Source: Catenovulum agarivorans DS-2 (GTDB lineage: Bacteria; Pseudomonadota; Gammaproteobacteria; Enterobacterales; Alteromonadaceae). From it: a stretch of DNA of 64,000 bases. Both the position numbers and the translations under genes were made by a program. The notes below the pieces were generated by a model that was given only the letters and a program-made list of their open reading frames with translations, did not search any database and had not been told where the DNA came from. Below are positions 26,718 to 35,565 of this stretch, piece after piece. The stretch spans positions 1 through 64,000 of the forward strand of contig NZ_ARZY01000011.1 of NCBI RefSeq assembly GCF_000568405.1. Reading direction: 5' to 3'. Every line of letters starts with the position of its first letter. Position 1 is the stretch's first letter.

Positions 26718-28199
26718 ATGAAAAATCCACGTATCAAACGTTCACTCATCCCACTTGCTTCTCTTTTTGCGACAAGCATTTTATTGTTTGGCTGCGGAGG
26801 TACAGCAAATACTCTCAGCCAAGCCGAAAATACCAAGGTAAAAGTCGAATATTTTGCCAACAATGCACTTGGCAACTCACTAGCCGTGGTGCAACATCCA
26901 GCGGGAATTCACAAAAACGGCATTACTTATGTGTCTTATCAAGGGCCTTTAGAAGACCCATATGTGGCTTCCTACAATCACGATAGCGGTCAATGGCTTG
27001 GTCCATTTAAAGCAGGTATAAGTGAACTAGGTAAAGATGCAGAACAACCTAAAAAAATAGATAACCATGGAAAACCAACCATGATTATTGATGACTTGGG
27101 CTATATACATGTGTTTTTTGGTGGGCATGGCGGCGACAAACGTCATGGGAAAAACCCCTTAGGCAATATACATTATGGTGGTAATAAACACGCAGTGAGC
27201 AAACGTCCTTACGATATCACTGAGTGGGAAGAATTAGACAACATCACCCCGTTTGGTACTTATAACCAAGCAGTCAAAATGGACAATGGTGATATTTACC
27301 TGTTCTATCGCCACGGTGCACATCGCAGTGATTGGGTTTATCAAAAATCAACCGACCATGGACGAACTTTTGGTCCAGCCGTATCATTTTTAAAACATAA
27401 GAAACGCAAGGATATTGCAGCAGATGACAGCTGGTATGCTTGGGTAACAAAAGGCCATGGCGACGACATTATTATCTCGTACGACTACCACGTTTGCTGG
27501 AACCATAAAGCAAATAATGGTCGCGGCCATACTACCGAAAGACATAATGTTTATTATATGGTGTTTAATACCAAAACCGGTGAGTGGAAAAACGTTAATG
27601 GCAAAGCGTTACAGTTACCAGTAACAAAGGAAGCTGCGGATATACATACGCTCGTTGCCAGTACTGGCAAAGATTGGACTTTTAACGGCTCTGCACATTT
27701 AGATGAAAATGGTTATCCGCATATTGGCATCAATATCGGTAAAGATTTAGGCGCCAAAACAGGTGGGCCAAAACAAACCAGCTATTTTAAGTGGACAGGC
27801 AGTCAGTGGGTTGGCGGCAAGCCGGTCAATACACAAGCTCGGCTTGACAACACAGACACACGCGGTGATTTTATGATTAAATCGTCCAATGAAGTTAGTT
27901 TTATATTAGGGTACAAAGAACAAGAGCAAGCCATACTCAGCTACTTTAATAGCACGGATGGCGGTAATACTTTTGTAAAAGGACAAGAATTACTCCGCAA
28001 GCAAAAAGCAGGCTGGGCGCTCACCGCACTCATTGAAAATGCTCACCCTGATGCTCGCATGATAGTCGCTGAAAAACCACAGGGTTCGAGTTGGAATAAA
28101 GTATACCTGATAGGTGACAATGGGCCGATCATGCGCGACAAAAGCCAAGCTGACGTGTTAACCCTAAAAGATAAACAACGATTGGAAAACTATAAATAA
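26718..28199 (+). CDS. Ulvan lyase, PL25-type, seven-bladed propeller lipoprotein
   Basis: This 493-residue secreted lipoprotein (signal and lipobox LLFGCGG, Cys at about 26) should cleave the polymer by beta-elimination next to glucuronic or iduronic acid. The body is a BNR-type beta-propeller. His117 (DNHGKP), His137 (GGHGG), Tyr182 (FGTYNQ) and Arg198 (FYRHG) have the spacing 20-45-16, which is what I recall for the His/His/Tyr/Arg set of the PL25 enzyme PLSV_3936. A Cys-His-rich segment (DYHVCWNHKANNGRGH) may hold a structural metal, as in related PL24/PL25 propellers. The frame opens at a TTG (26700), but ATG 26718 is a better start. PL24 is the main alternative. Confidence 0.85.
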   Translation: MKNPRIKRSLIPLASLFATSILLFGCGGTANTLSQAENTKVKVEYFANNALGNSLAVVQHPAGIHKNGITYVSYQGPLEDPYVASYNHDSGQWLGPFKAGISELGKDAEQPKKIDNHGKPTMIIDDLGYIHVFFGGHGGDKRHGKNPLGNIHYGGNKHAVSKRPYDITEWEELDNITPFGTYNQAVKMDNGDIYLFYRHGAHRSDWVYQKSTDHGRTFGPAVSFLKHKKRKDIAADDSWYAWVTKGHGDDIIISYDYHVCWNHKANNGRGHTTERHNVYYMVFNTKTGEWKNVNGKALQLPVTKEAADIHTLVASTGKDWTFNGSAHLDENGYPHIGINIGKDLGAKTGGPKQTSYFKWTGSQWVGGKPVNTQARLDNTDTRGDFMIKSSNEVSFILGYKEQEQAILSYFNSTDGGNTFVKGQELLRKQKAGWALTALIENAHPDARMIVAEKPQGSSWNKVYLIGDNGPIMRDKSQADVLTLKDKQRLENYK

Positions 28200-28217
28200 T
28201 CATAGGACACAACTTAT

Positions 28218-28922
28218 ATGCTTAAAAAATTGACCTTTACAAGCCTGTTTATATTGCTGGCAAGTTGCAGCCTAAATACGTCACAGAAAAAACCAAACGT
28301 ATTGCTGAGTGAAAGTTTAACCCATTGGCATAATGTTTATGCCGATGGTGAAGCAAAAATCGTTGATAACGAAATACACCTAATTTCACATGGCAACTGG
28401 TTCTTTTTAACAAAAGAACAATATTCCGACTTTGTGTTAGAAGCCGAAATACTCATGCCTGATGTTGAAGAGTACTCAAACTCTGGTTTTATATTTAGAG
28501 CTCAGACTCGTCCGCACAAAAGTGGCAAAGGCTTAGAAGCATACGGATACCAAGCAGAAGTTGATCCAAGCGATCGAAAATGGAGCGGCGGTTTGTATGA
28601 TCAGGGTCGAAGAAAGTGGTTACATCCAATTCACCCTGAACGCTCACATCCAGATAGTGATTTTAAACTAAACAAATCACCGACCTGGACGGATGAAAAA
28701 GCAAATGCATACAAGCACCTGCAATGGAACAAGTACCGCATCGAAGCAATCGGTACTGAAATCAAAATATTCGTCAACGGAGTTTTGACCACACATGTTA
28801 TCGATTTAAAAGAGTCAAAAGGCCATATTGGTATACAACACCACGGTAGCAAGCTTTACAGTAAAAGTGGTGACCGTAGTGGCGCAATTAGATTTCGCAA
28901 TATCCAGCTCACTTCTATTTAA
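28218..28922 (+). CDS. DUF1080-family lipoprotein
   Basis: This 234-residue exported lipoprotein (signal with LLASCS, Cys at about 16) consists of one jelly-roll domain of the DUF1080 type (3-keto-disaccharide hydrolase-like, laminarinase/LamG-like fold). Visible family blocks are FVLEAEILMPDVEEYSNSGFIFRAQ, AYGYQAEVDP, WNKYRIEAIGTEIKIFVNGV and GHIGIQHHGS. It starts 18 bp after the PL25 lyase and is surely co-transcribed with it. DUF1080 proteins are glycan-binding or act on modified disaccharides. The exact role is unknown; binding the polymer at the cell surface or acting on lyase products are both possible. Confidence 0.85.
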   Translation: MLKKLTFTSLFILLASCSLNTSQKKPNVLLSESLTHWHNVYADGEAKIVDNEIHLISHGNWFFLTKEQYSDFVLEAEILMPDVEEYSNSGFIFRAQTRPHKSGKGLEAYGYQAEVDPSDRKWSGGLYDQGRRKWLHPIHPERSHPDSDFKLNKSPTWTDEKANAYKHLQWNKYRIEAIGTEIKIFVNGVLTTHVIDLKESKGHIGIQHHGSKLYSKSGDRSGAIRFRNIQLTSI

Positions 28923-28932
28923 TTTGTAACAA

Positions 28933-28974
28933 ATTGGCTGTTTATCGGGTAAAAAAGCCGACTAAACAGCCAAT
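28933..28974 (+). terminator. Terminator of the PL25-DUF1080 operon
   Basis: ATTGGCTGTTTA (28933-28944) and TAAACAGCCAAT (28963-28974) form a perfect 12-bp stem right after the DUF1080 stop. There is no clear T-run. Confidence 0.65.
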
Positions 28975-29072
28975 CACCCAACCAGCAAATTCAACCATAA
29001 CAAATCACTTTAATCACACAATCGATCTTTCAGTTATTATAAACGTGTTTTATATGCTTTTATATTCCTAAA

Positions 29073-29087
29073 AATTGATCTAAATTG
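29073..29087 (+). promoter_or_regulatory. AATTGATCTAAATTG motif upstream of second TonB receptor
   Basis: This 15-bp sequence matches the reverse complement of 41378-41392 in 14 of 15 positions, and that site precedes the GH106 operon. It lies about 100 bp before the receptor start. Confidence 0.35.
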
Positions 29088-29190
29088 ATTGCCAAAAGCA
29101 TTTTTTGACCTAAAATCGCGATCGAAAACCAACAAACATTTTGCCAACAAAATGTTAACAACCACCCCTCTTTATTTCGAGGTCATAAAA

Positions 29191-32100
29191 ATGATAAAAA
29201 AAGTAAACTTGTGCACATTCAAACTGAATCAAATTGCTGTTGCGTTCGGTACAGTTGGGTTGTTGTCAATTAGTAGTTCGGCTTTAGCGCAAACTGCACA
29301 AGAAGAAGACACGGAAGTAATCGCGGTTACTGGTGTTCGTAGTTCATTGGAAGCCGCATTGAATACCAAGCGTGAAGCAGTTTCAATTGTCGATGCGATT
29401 TCAGCATCAGATATCGACGCATTACCCGCATTGGACTTAGGTGAAGCACTACAAGCTTTGCCAGGTGTGCAATTAAACTCAGGTGACGAAGGCCGTCAAT
29501 CAACCATTAGTTTGCGTGGTTTAGGCAGTGGTTTTGTTAAAACAACTGCTTTTGGTCAATCTTTTGCTGTACCTTCTGCAGCAGGCGGCCCTGATAAAGT
29601 GGGTGCAGCAAATCCATTTTCTTCATTCGAAGCTGGCGTGTTTGACGGTGTCACCGTTGTTAAATCTCCAACAGCTGACCTGCAAGAAGGTGGTATGGCA
29701 GGTATTGTTGATAAAAAATTACAACGTGCATTAGCCAAAAAAGATGGCACTGCAGGCTTTAGTATCGGAGCTATTTATGAAGAATTAGCTGATGCAGTCT
29801 CGCCAGAAATCAAATTATATGGTGTCAAACACCTAATTGAAGACAAACTAGCAGTTGCATTTAAATTTAGTGCTTCAGAGCAAGAATTTAGACGCGATAC
29901 TTTTGACGTTATTGATTACGTAAATGTAGAAGATCAAATAATCGACATTACAAAAACAGTCGATGGTCAAAAAGTTAAAGTTCCAACACTATACACACGA
30001 GCAACTAACTTAGCAGAATATAAAACTAAGTGGGCAGATGTATTAGGTGACAATGCTGAAATTCGAGTACCACATAGAGGCCGTAACGTTACTCAATATA
30101 GCGACGGTAATCGTGCGTCTTTTTCAGGTAATATTGAGTTAAAAGCGACTGATAACTTAAAAGTTGGTGCACATATTTTAGCGTCACAACGCAAACTAGA
30201 TAATGGTACGAAAGAAACCACTAACTATGAGCTTGGTTTACATAAATCTAACCCTGCAACCAGCGATTGGATTGACAGCCAAGTAACCTTAGATTTAGAC
30301 ACAGCACCATTTGCTTACACTTGTGTAACAGAAGACTGCGCTGGCGGACAAGCATTTGTGGTATCTAACATCGACTTTAGCAATGGCCGTTACCAAATTG
30401 AAAACCGTAAAACGACCTTTGTCGAAAAAACAGCTGGAGTGATTTTATATGCTGATTACACCAAAGACGACTGGGTAATTGACGGTAAATTAACGCACTC
30501 AGAAGCTTCTAACCAATTTGAAAATATTGGACTTAACTTCTCTCATGTGGGCAGTAACAACGCTAAATTTGCACCAACAGGCTTTAACGGTACGATAAAT
30601 ACCGGTAATGGTGACCTAGCTTCAATTGAAGTGTCAGGTGGTTTAGCCGTGCCTTATGTTTACGACAAACTTGAGTGGTCAGTACCAACAGCAAGTAGCT
30701 CGAACATTACTTCTCGTGATGAGTTAAACCAAGGGCGAACATTACAAGCTAATATTAATGGTCGTGTGCGTGATTTAGATAGCAAATATACAGCTGTTGA
30801 AGCAAACGCTAAACGTTTTATTGAACTAGGTTTAGGTGATGCATTACGTTTTGATGCAATTAAATTTGGTGCACGTTTTTCTCAAGAAACCATTAGCAAC
30901 CTAGACCAGCTACAAGGTTTTGGTGGTATTGATACAGCTAATGTTGGCAGCGCATATTTATCCACAGAAAACGTATTATCTGCTCAGCAAGCACCATTTT
31001 TTAATGGCAAAATTCCTGGCTCTTTTGACCACACAAATGGGTGGGTGACAATTAACAATGAGCAAGCCATTGAAATTTTACAAACAAATATAGTAACAGA
31101 TAGAAATGACCTTGTTTTACCAAACGGTGTTACAACTATTGACCCTAATTTACAAAGAAATCGTTCAGGTTTCTGGGATCGAATCAATAATACTGGTTTC
31201 GCCAGTCAAGCAAACCAGAATTTTGAAGTTGAGCAAGATGTTAGTGCGTTTTATGTGACAACTGATTTTTCAGGTGAATTACCACTTGATATAGCATACA
31301 CAGGTAATTTAGGTGTGCGTTATGTCGAAACGGCTAATAAATTTGATGCGGTTAATATCGCGCAAGACTTTTTAAAGGACGAAAATGGTCAAGCAGTATT
31401 GGACGCAAAAGGTAATGAAATAGCAACTTATGCAGTTGAACCTTTTATCATTAAAGACGACTACAACGTTACTTTACCTATGGCGAATATATCGTTTGAA
31501 TTATCTGATGATGTGATATTACGTGCTGCTTATTACGAGAGCATGGTTAGACCAAACTTAGTTGCGCAATTGCCTAGCCCTAAAGTAGGTCAATATACAA
31601 ACAGAGTAGAGATTGACTTACCTTCAGCCACAGTTAGACCTTATGAAGCTGACAATTATGACTTGTCTTTAGAATGGTATAACCGTGAAGGTAGTGCTAT
31701 ATCAGTTGGTTTTTTCCAAAAAAACATTACCAACTTGTTTGAGAGTGACTTAAATCTTTATTGCCCAGAAAACAATTCAGACCCTATCGTTAGTCAATTT
31801 GCAGGGGAAATATACTTTGATGAAGCGAATGGAAAATGTAAGCAGGTCGCGTTTACCAATATCATAGACCCTACAACAGGCGAAGTAACTGATTCAGAAC
31901 AAAGAGAAGTTAATATTGATAGACTTATTAACACCGACGGTGAGTTAAAAGTTGAAGGTTTTGAATTATCTATTCAACAAAAACTCGACTTTTTACCTTA
32001 CCCTTGGAATGGTTTCGGTGGTGTATTTAACTTTACTAAACTTAGACAAAGTGGTGACGAAAATGAACTTCCGCGCGTTTCACCAAAATCATATAACTTA

Positions 32101-32397
32101 ATTGGTTATTGGGAAAACGATGGTTTAAGTTTACGTTTGGCTTATAACTGGCGTGACGAGCAGAAATTAGCTGGCGCGAACTCTTTCTTGGGCACAGGTA
32201 CTAGAACCCGCTCTGAAAGAAGCCGTTTAGACTTTTCAGGCTCGTACAAAGTTAGCAATAAATTCAGTGTTAACTTACAAGCGTTTAACTTAACAGATGA
32301 GGTAGGTACCGACTACTACGGATATGACGAGCGCGCGATACATAGCTTGCAATACGAAGGCCGTGTATTAAAAGCAGGTTTTAGTTTGAAATTCTAA
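29191..32397 (+). CDS. TonB-dependent receptor (outer membrane)
   Basis: This 1068-residue receptor starts at 29191 with GAGGT upstream; the open frame from 29089 would add an unlikely 34 residues before the signal peptide. The signal ends SSALAQT (about 33) and is followed by a TonB-box-like TEVIAVTGVR, a plug domain (LDLGEALQALPGVQLNSGDEGRQSTISLRGLG) and the beta-barrel ending AGFSLKF. It stands downstream of the PL25 operon and is followed by a separate lipoprotein gene in the same direction. That pattern, receptor then surface lipoprotein, fits a polysaccharide import unit. The specific ligand cannot be read. Confidence 0.93.
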   Translation: MIKKVNLCTFKLNQIAVAFGTVGLLSISSSALAQTAQEEDTEVIAVTGVRSSLEAALNTKREAVSIVDAISASDIDALPALDLGEALQALPGVQLNSGDEGRQSTISLRGLGSGFVKTTAFGQSFAVPSAAGGPDKVGAANPFSSFEAGVFDGVTVVKSPTADLQEGGMAGIVDKKLQRALAKKDGTAGFSIGAIYEELADAVSPEIKLYGVKHLIEDKLAVAFKFSASEQEFRRDTFDVIDYVNVEDQIIDITKTVDGQKVKVPTLYTRATNLAEYKTKWADVLGDNAEIRVPHRGRNVTQYSDGNRASFSGNIELKATDNLKVGAHILASQRKLDNGTKETTNYELGLHKSNPATSDWIDSQVTLDLDTAPFAYTCVTEDCAGGQAFVVSNIDFSNGRYQIENRKTTFVEKTAGVILYADYTKDDWVIDGKLTHSEASNQFENIGLNFSHVGSNNAKFAPTGFNGTINTGNGDLASIEVSGGLAVPYVYDKLEWSVPTASSSNITSRDELNQGRTLQANINGRVRDLDSKYTAVEANAKRFIELGLGDALRFDAIKFGARFSQETISNLDQLQGFGGIDTANVGSAYLSTENVLSAQQAPFFNGKIPGSFDHTNGWVTINNEQAIEILQTNIVTDRNDLVLPNGVTTIDPNLQRNRSGFWDRINNTGFASQANQNFEVEQDVSAFYVTTDFSGELPLDIAYTGNLGVRYVETANKFDAVNIAQDFLKDENGQAVLDAKGNEIATYAVEPFIIKDDYNVTLPMANISFELSDDVILRAAYYESMVRPNLVAQLPSPKVGQYTNRVEIDLPSATVRPYEADNYDLSLEWYNREGSAISVGFFQKNITNLFESDLNLYCPENNSDPIVSQFAGEIYFDEANGKCKQVAFTNIIDPTTGEVTDSEQREVNIDRLINTDGELKVEGFELSIQQKLDFLPYPWNGFGGVFNFTKLRQSGDENELPRVSPKSYNLIGYWENDGLSLRLAYNWRDEQKLAGANSFLGTGTRTRSERSRLDFSGSYKVSNKFSVNLQAFNLTDEVGTDYYGYDERAIHSLQYEGRVLKAGFSLKF

Positions 32398-32422
32398 TTT
32401 CAGCCGACACTGTGATTTAGCA

Positions 32423-32470
32423 AAAGCCCAACTAGCTTGCGGATGAGATCCCCAATAGTTGGGCTTTTTT
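32423..32470 (+). terminator. Terminator of the second TonB receptor gene
   Basis: AAAGCCCAACTA (32423-32434) pairs with TAGTTGGGCTTT (32456-32467) and a T-run follows, 25 bp after the stop. Confidence 0.88.
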
Positions 32471-32599
32471 AGTTCAATAGGCTCAAATGCTTGTACCTAA
32501 TTTTGCTAACACATGGTAATTAACGGTGAATCTCATATTTAGCCATTGCAGCGATATAGTTATTCTAAAACAGCCTAGTTATCATCCTATCAAGCCAAT

Positions 32600-32623
32600 A
32601 GATTAATATTGACCAAATATGAT
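32600..32623 (+). promoter_or_regulatory. Shared motif TGATT-N4-TTGAC-like, site 4 (receptor-linked lipoprotein)
   Basis: AGATTAATATTGACCAAATA matches the PL25 upstream site in 20 of 23 positions counted from 32601. It ends about 50 bp before the GTG start of the lipoprotein. Confidence 0.5.
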
Positions 32624-32672
32624 CACAAAAGTTAAAATAATGACTCCAATTGTTATTATTAAGGAAATTTTT

Positions 32673-33866
32673 GTGAAGTTTTGGAAATGTACATTAAGTA
32701 CTTTATTAGCATGTTCTATCGTATCATGCGGAGGTTCAGGGAGCTCTGATGAGAGCAAGTTGTCAAATTCAGATATTCAGCAGGTTAAAGCTGAACTAGC
32801 AAGCTTGGGATACACCGACTTTTCTAATCTTACCCAGCAGCAAGTAGAGCAATTGCAAACCGCTCTGCAAAATCAAGGCTTTAACTCTTCCGAAATAGAT
32901 AAACTGTTTGTTGCTTTAAATGTAGGTACACAGGCAGATGAACAAGAAAGTGATAAGGCTTACGTAACTGATGTTATCGAACCCAATTTATTCGGTTATT
33001 GGCAAAATGAAACGCGGGACAGATATCTAGTTGTCGGTAATTCCTCTCTAGTCGAATATGTAGACATTGGCGGATGTTACCAAGCAAAGCCATACAATGT
33101 TTTGGCGAATCAATCAGGACAATTGTCACTTGAATCAGTTGTAGATGATACTGTAAGCTCAGCAGCTTTTGCCCTAGACGGTGCATCTATATTAGCCGAA
33201 CTGCCGGGTGCAGGGACGCAAACTTACTCATCTGTTTCAGCTATCCCACATGGCATGATTGGCTGTTCAAATACAAATTCGGTGTTGGTAGATATTGACT
33301 TTAGAGCCTTACCACAATCCATTCGTAACTCAGATACGACATACAGGATAGTGGTCTTTTTTGATGTAAATCGAAATGATAAATTTGATGTAGGTGATTT
33401 TAACCTAATTTTTGTCAAGCGTTCATCGTCCCGTTCAACTAGTACTTATTTACAAGTTCCAAGTGACTTAAGCGCTACCGTTTCTATTGTAAATGAATTT
33501 TCGGACCGCTTATCCAGCCGCTCTACCCCTAACAATGCTATCCCCGCGTTAATTTCCGGCAATCGATTGTCTTTACAAGCAAATACAAAACAAGCGGCTT
33601 TATTGCAGTACTTGTCTACGACGACACCTTTCAAAGTAACAGCAAGCTTGGATTACCCATCACCGGAAAGAACACCGTATCCAAATATGACAATGCAAGA
33701 TGAAGGCCCTTGGTTATGGGCAGAGTCAAGCATAAAACATACGGATAGCTACCCAAGCGAGGGTTATGCAGATTTTACAGCAAGTGTTTATCAAGATGAT
33801 TTAAACGACCAAACTGGCGAGTCAGGTTGGGTTGACATAGAATCAGTCACTATCTCATTTAATTAG
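32673..33866 (+). CDS. Unrecognised lipoprotein linked to TonB receptor
   Basis: I do not recognise this 397-residue protein. It starts at a GTG (32673) with AAGGAA at good spacing. The signal ends with a clear lipobox (ACSIVSCGGS, Cys at about 16), and then a Ser-rich linker. Residues about 30-90 contain two helix-like repeats (IQQVKAELASLGYTDFSNL and EQLQTALQNQGFNSSEIDKL) that recall calcium or small peptide-binding turns. The rest is beta-rich, with one short acidic DVNRNDKFDVGDFN loop (about 235-250) like an EF-hand or dockerin-type calcium loop. It follows a TonB receptor and its promoter carries the motif shared with the PL25 lyase. A surface glycan-binding role is my inference. Confidence 0.75.
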   Translation: MKFWKCTLSTLLACSIVSCGGSGSSDESKLSNSDIQQVKAELASLGYTDFSNLTQQQVEQLQTALQNQGFNSSEIDKLFVALNVGTQADEQESDKAYVTDVIEPNLFGYWQNETRDRYLVVGNSSLVEYVDIGGCYQAKPYNVLANQSGQLSLESVVDDTVSSAAFALDGASILAELPGAGTQTYSSVSAIPHGMIGCSNTNSVLVDIDFRALPQSIRNSDTTYRIVVFFDVNRNDKFDVGDFNLIFVKRSSSRSTSTYLQVPSDLSATVSIVNEFSDRLSSRSTPNNAIPALISGNRLSLQANTKQAALLQYLSTTTPFKVTASLDYPSPERTPYPNMTMQDEGPWLWAESSIKHTDSYPSEGYADFTASVYQDDLNDQTGESGWVDIESVTISFN

Positions 33867-33872
33867 TGTTGA

Positions 33873-33903
33873 GCTACGCAGAGCCGCAACTGCTTTGCGT
33901 AGC
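33873..33903. terminator. Hairpin between convergent genes
   Basis: GCTACGCA (33873-33880) pairs with TGCGTAGC (33896-33903), with further inner pairing. It lies between the lipoprotein stop and the stop of the FecR-LamG gene and may serve both. Confidence 0.55.
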
Positions 33904-33906
33904 CCA

Positions 33907-35565
33907 TTAGTCAACAGGCAACCCTGTGGAAGGATCTAGTTTAATTATCTGCTCCGATAGAAGCCGAATTTGAATTGTTTCTGGCAGAGGCTGAGCACTT
34001 GGTGTTAAGCCAAAATAGTTTCGGCCTTTTTTTGTATTTTGATAATGTTGATAAACCCGTTTGGCAGGCAACGCAAAATCGTAAAAAGCAACTTCGTCAA
34101 TCACACCTGCATAAGCCTCCTTTGCACTATTTGGTTGGTTAGGTGAGTTACCAATATTGGCTAATCCTGAGCCACCACTAAGCATTTTCGAACCAGCTGG
34201 ATACTGGTAGCTGGCTAACATTTTTCCATCTAAATATATGGCTTTCAGGCCCGATTTAACATCATATGTTGCAACTACGTGATGCATTTTTCCGTCTTTA
34301 AGCTGGGCTAAAGTTGGCCTGCCATCTACCCCATCCAGCGGCAATTTAAGTTCGTGATAGCCCTGGCCAAGAATATACAAACCAAAACTAAGTGACTCAT
34401 CAAACTCCCCTGCTGGTCTTAAATTAGTTTTGCCGTGATCGTTTTGAAAACTCAACAGCATTCTGTGGTCTTTGTCAGTTTGGTCTTTACGAAATATCTC
34501 GTCCATTTCACCAAAACGGCCATTTTTCGGCCCTTCGCCGCTATATTCAGGGATAATCAGTGCTTCAATGGTTACGCCATCCGTTACTGCAAAACTGCCC
34601 GAAGCTGGCACAGTACCGCCGCCGCTACCTACGTTTATCCGTGCATCTTTACTATTGTCAAACTCAAATGCGCCCGCACCAACTAAGCCTTTAATTCGTT
34701 TTGCGCCCTTGCTGACGATCCCCGTTGCGTCACCAGAAAAATCGATCGCTCTGTCATTACTACCGTCAAATGACCAATAATGTTTTGGTCGCCAGCGTTT
34801 TGGTATCAATACAGCCCTGCCTTGCGCCTGAATAGTTGGCTGGTAGTTTGCCAAGTCTATTTCCACATTATCGCCGTTACTATGAATGGTAAAACCATCA
34901 GCAAGCACAATAATATTATTTTTGGAATTAGCTTCTATAACAACACTGCCCGCTTTTAATTCAATTTCAGTTGCATTGTAAAGCTTAAAACTTGATTGCT
35001 CTGCAAAGTGTAAAATGTCGCCAGACAACAACTTTACTTGGGTTGCTTGAATATTTTGATAATCGCCAGGTGCAAGATGGCCGTTTTCTATTTTGCCTAA
35101 CCCATTAATTTGTAACTGGCCAGATAAAATATGCGCTGGGGCATTATTATAGTTGTCGTTTTTTAGAAACTGCAGCAAAACAACAACGGATAAAGGGATA
35201 ATAATAAGCGCCGCAATAATAATGGGCCATATACTGTTATCTGATTTACTGCTTGATGATTGATTGAATGCCGTTGGTTGATTTGTACTAGCCGGACTAT
35301 TCTCAAGTGGTGGTTGTGCGCCACTATTGGTTGGACGCACGATAACTTCATCGACCATCATGCGTCGCCGAACGACTTCAAAATTAGGGACAACTTCGGA
35401 CGACATTTGCACATGTAGTTCGATGTATTCTTGATAAAAGCGCTGTGCCTGTGGATTACCTTTTAGTAATACATCTAGTTTTGCCATTTGCTCTGGCGTA
35501 GCACTTTGATTACAAACACTGTCTGCTATGTCGCGTATATCAGAAAATTCATCGGTTCTATTCAA
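33907..35565 (-). CDS. FecR-like anti-sigma / LamG-domain membrane protein
   Basis: This 552-residue single-pass inner-membrane protein has an N-terminal cytoplasmic part (about 1-105) that looks like an anti-sigma domain (DEFSDIRDIADSVCNQSATPEQMAKLDVLL), a transmembrane segment (about 110-132), a FecR-like beta region (about 145-250) and a LamG/concanavalin-like domain (about 265-520, with HVVATYDVKSGLKAIYLDGKML and GVIDEVAFYDFALP). Its start overlaps the end of the sigma factor gene by 4 bp. FecR-LamG fusions are best known from Planctomycetes and Verrucomicrobia. A LamG domain on a sigma regulator suggests that the signal is a glycan, but this is an inference. Confidence 0.82.
   Translation of the reverse strand: MNRTDEFSDIRDIADSVCNQSATPEQMAKLDVLLKGNPQAQRFYQEYIELHVQMSSEVVPNFEVVRRRMMVDEVIVRPTNSGAQPPLENSPASTNQPTAFNQSSSSKSDNSIWPIIIAALIIIPLSVVVLLQFLKNDNYNNAPAHILSGQLQINGLGKIENGHLAPGDYQNIQATQVKLLSGDILHFAEQSSFKLYNATEIELKAGSVVIEANSKNNIIVLADGFTIHSNGDNVEIDLANYQPTIQAQGRAVLIPKRWRPKHYWSFDGSNDRAIDFSGDATGIVSKGAKRIKGLVGAGAFEFDNSKDARINVGSGGGTVPASGSFAVTDGVTIEALIIPEYSGEGPKNGRFGEMDEIFRKDQTDKDHRMLLSFQNDHGKTNLRPAGEFDESLSFGLYILGQGYHELKLPLDGVDGRPTLAQLKDGKMHHVVATYDVKSGLKAIYLDGKMLASYQYPAGSKMLSGGSGLANIGNSPNQPNSAKEAYAGVIDEVAFYDFALPAKRVYQHYQNTKKGRNYFGLTPSAQPLPETIQIRLLSEQIIKLDPSTGLPVD

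Noticed and set aside
29089-29190. Upstream extension of the second TonB receptor
   Set aside because: It would put 34 charged residues before an evident signal peptide, and GAGGT precedes the ATG at 29191.
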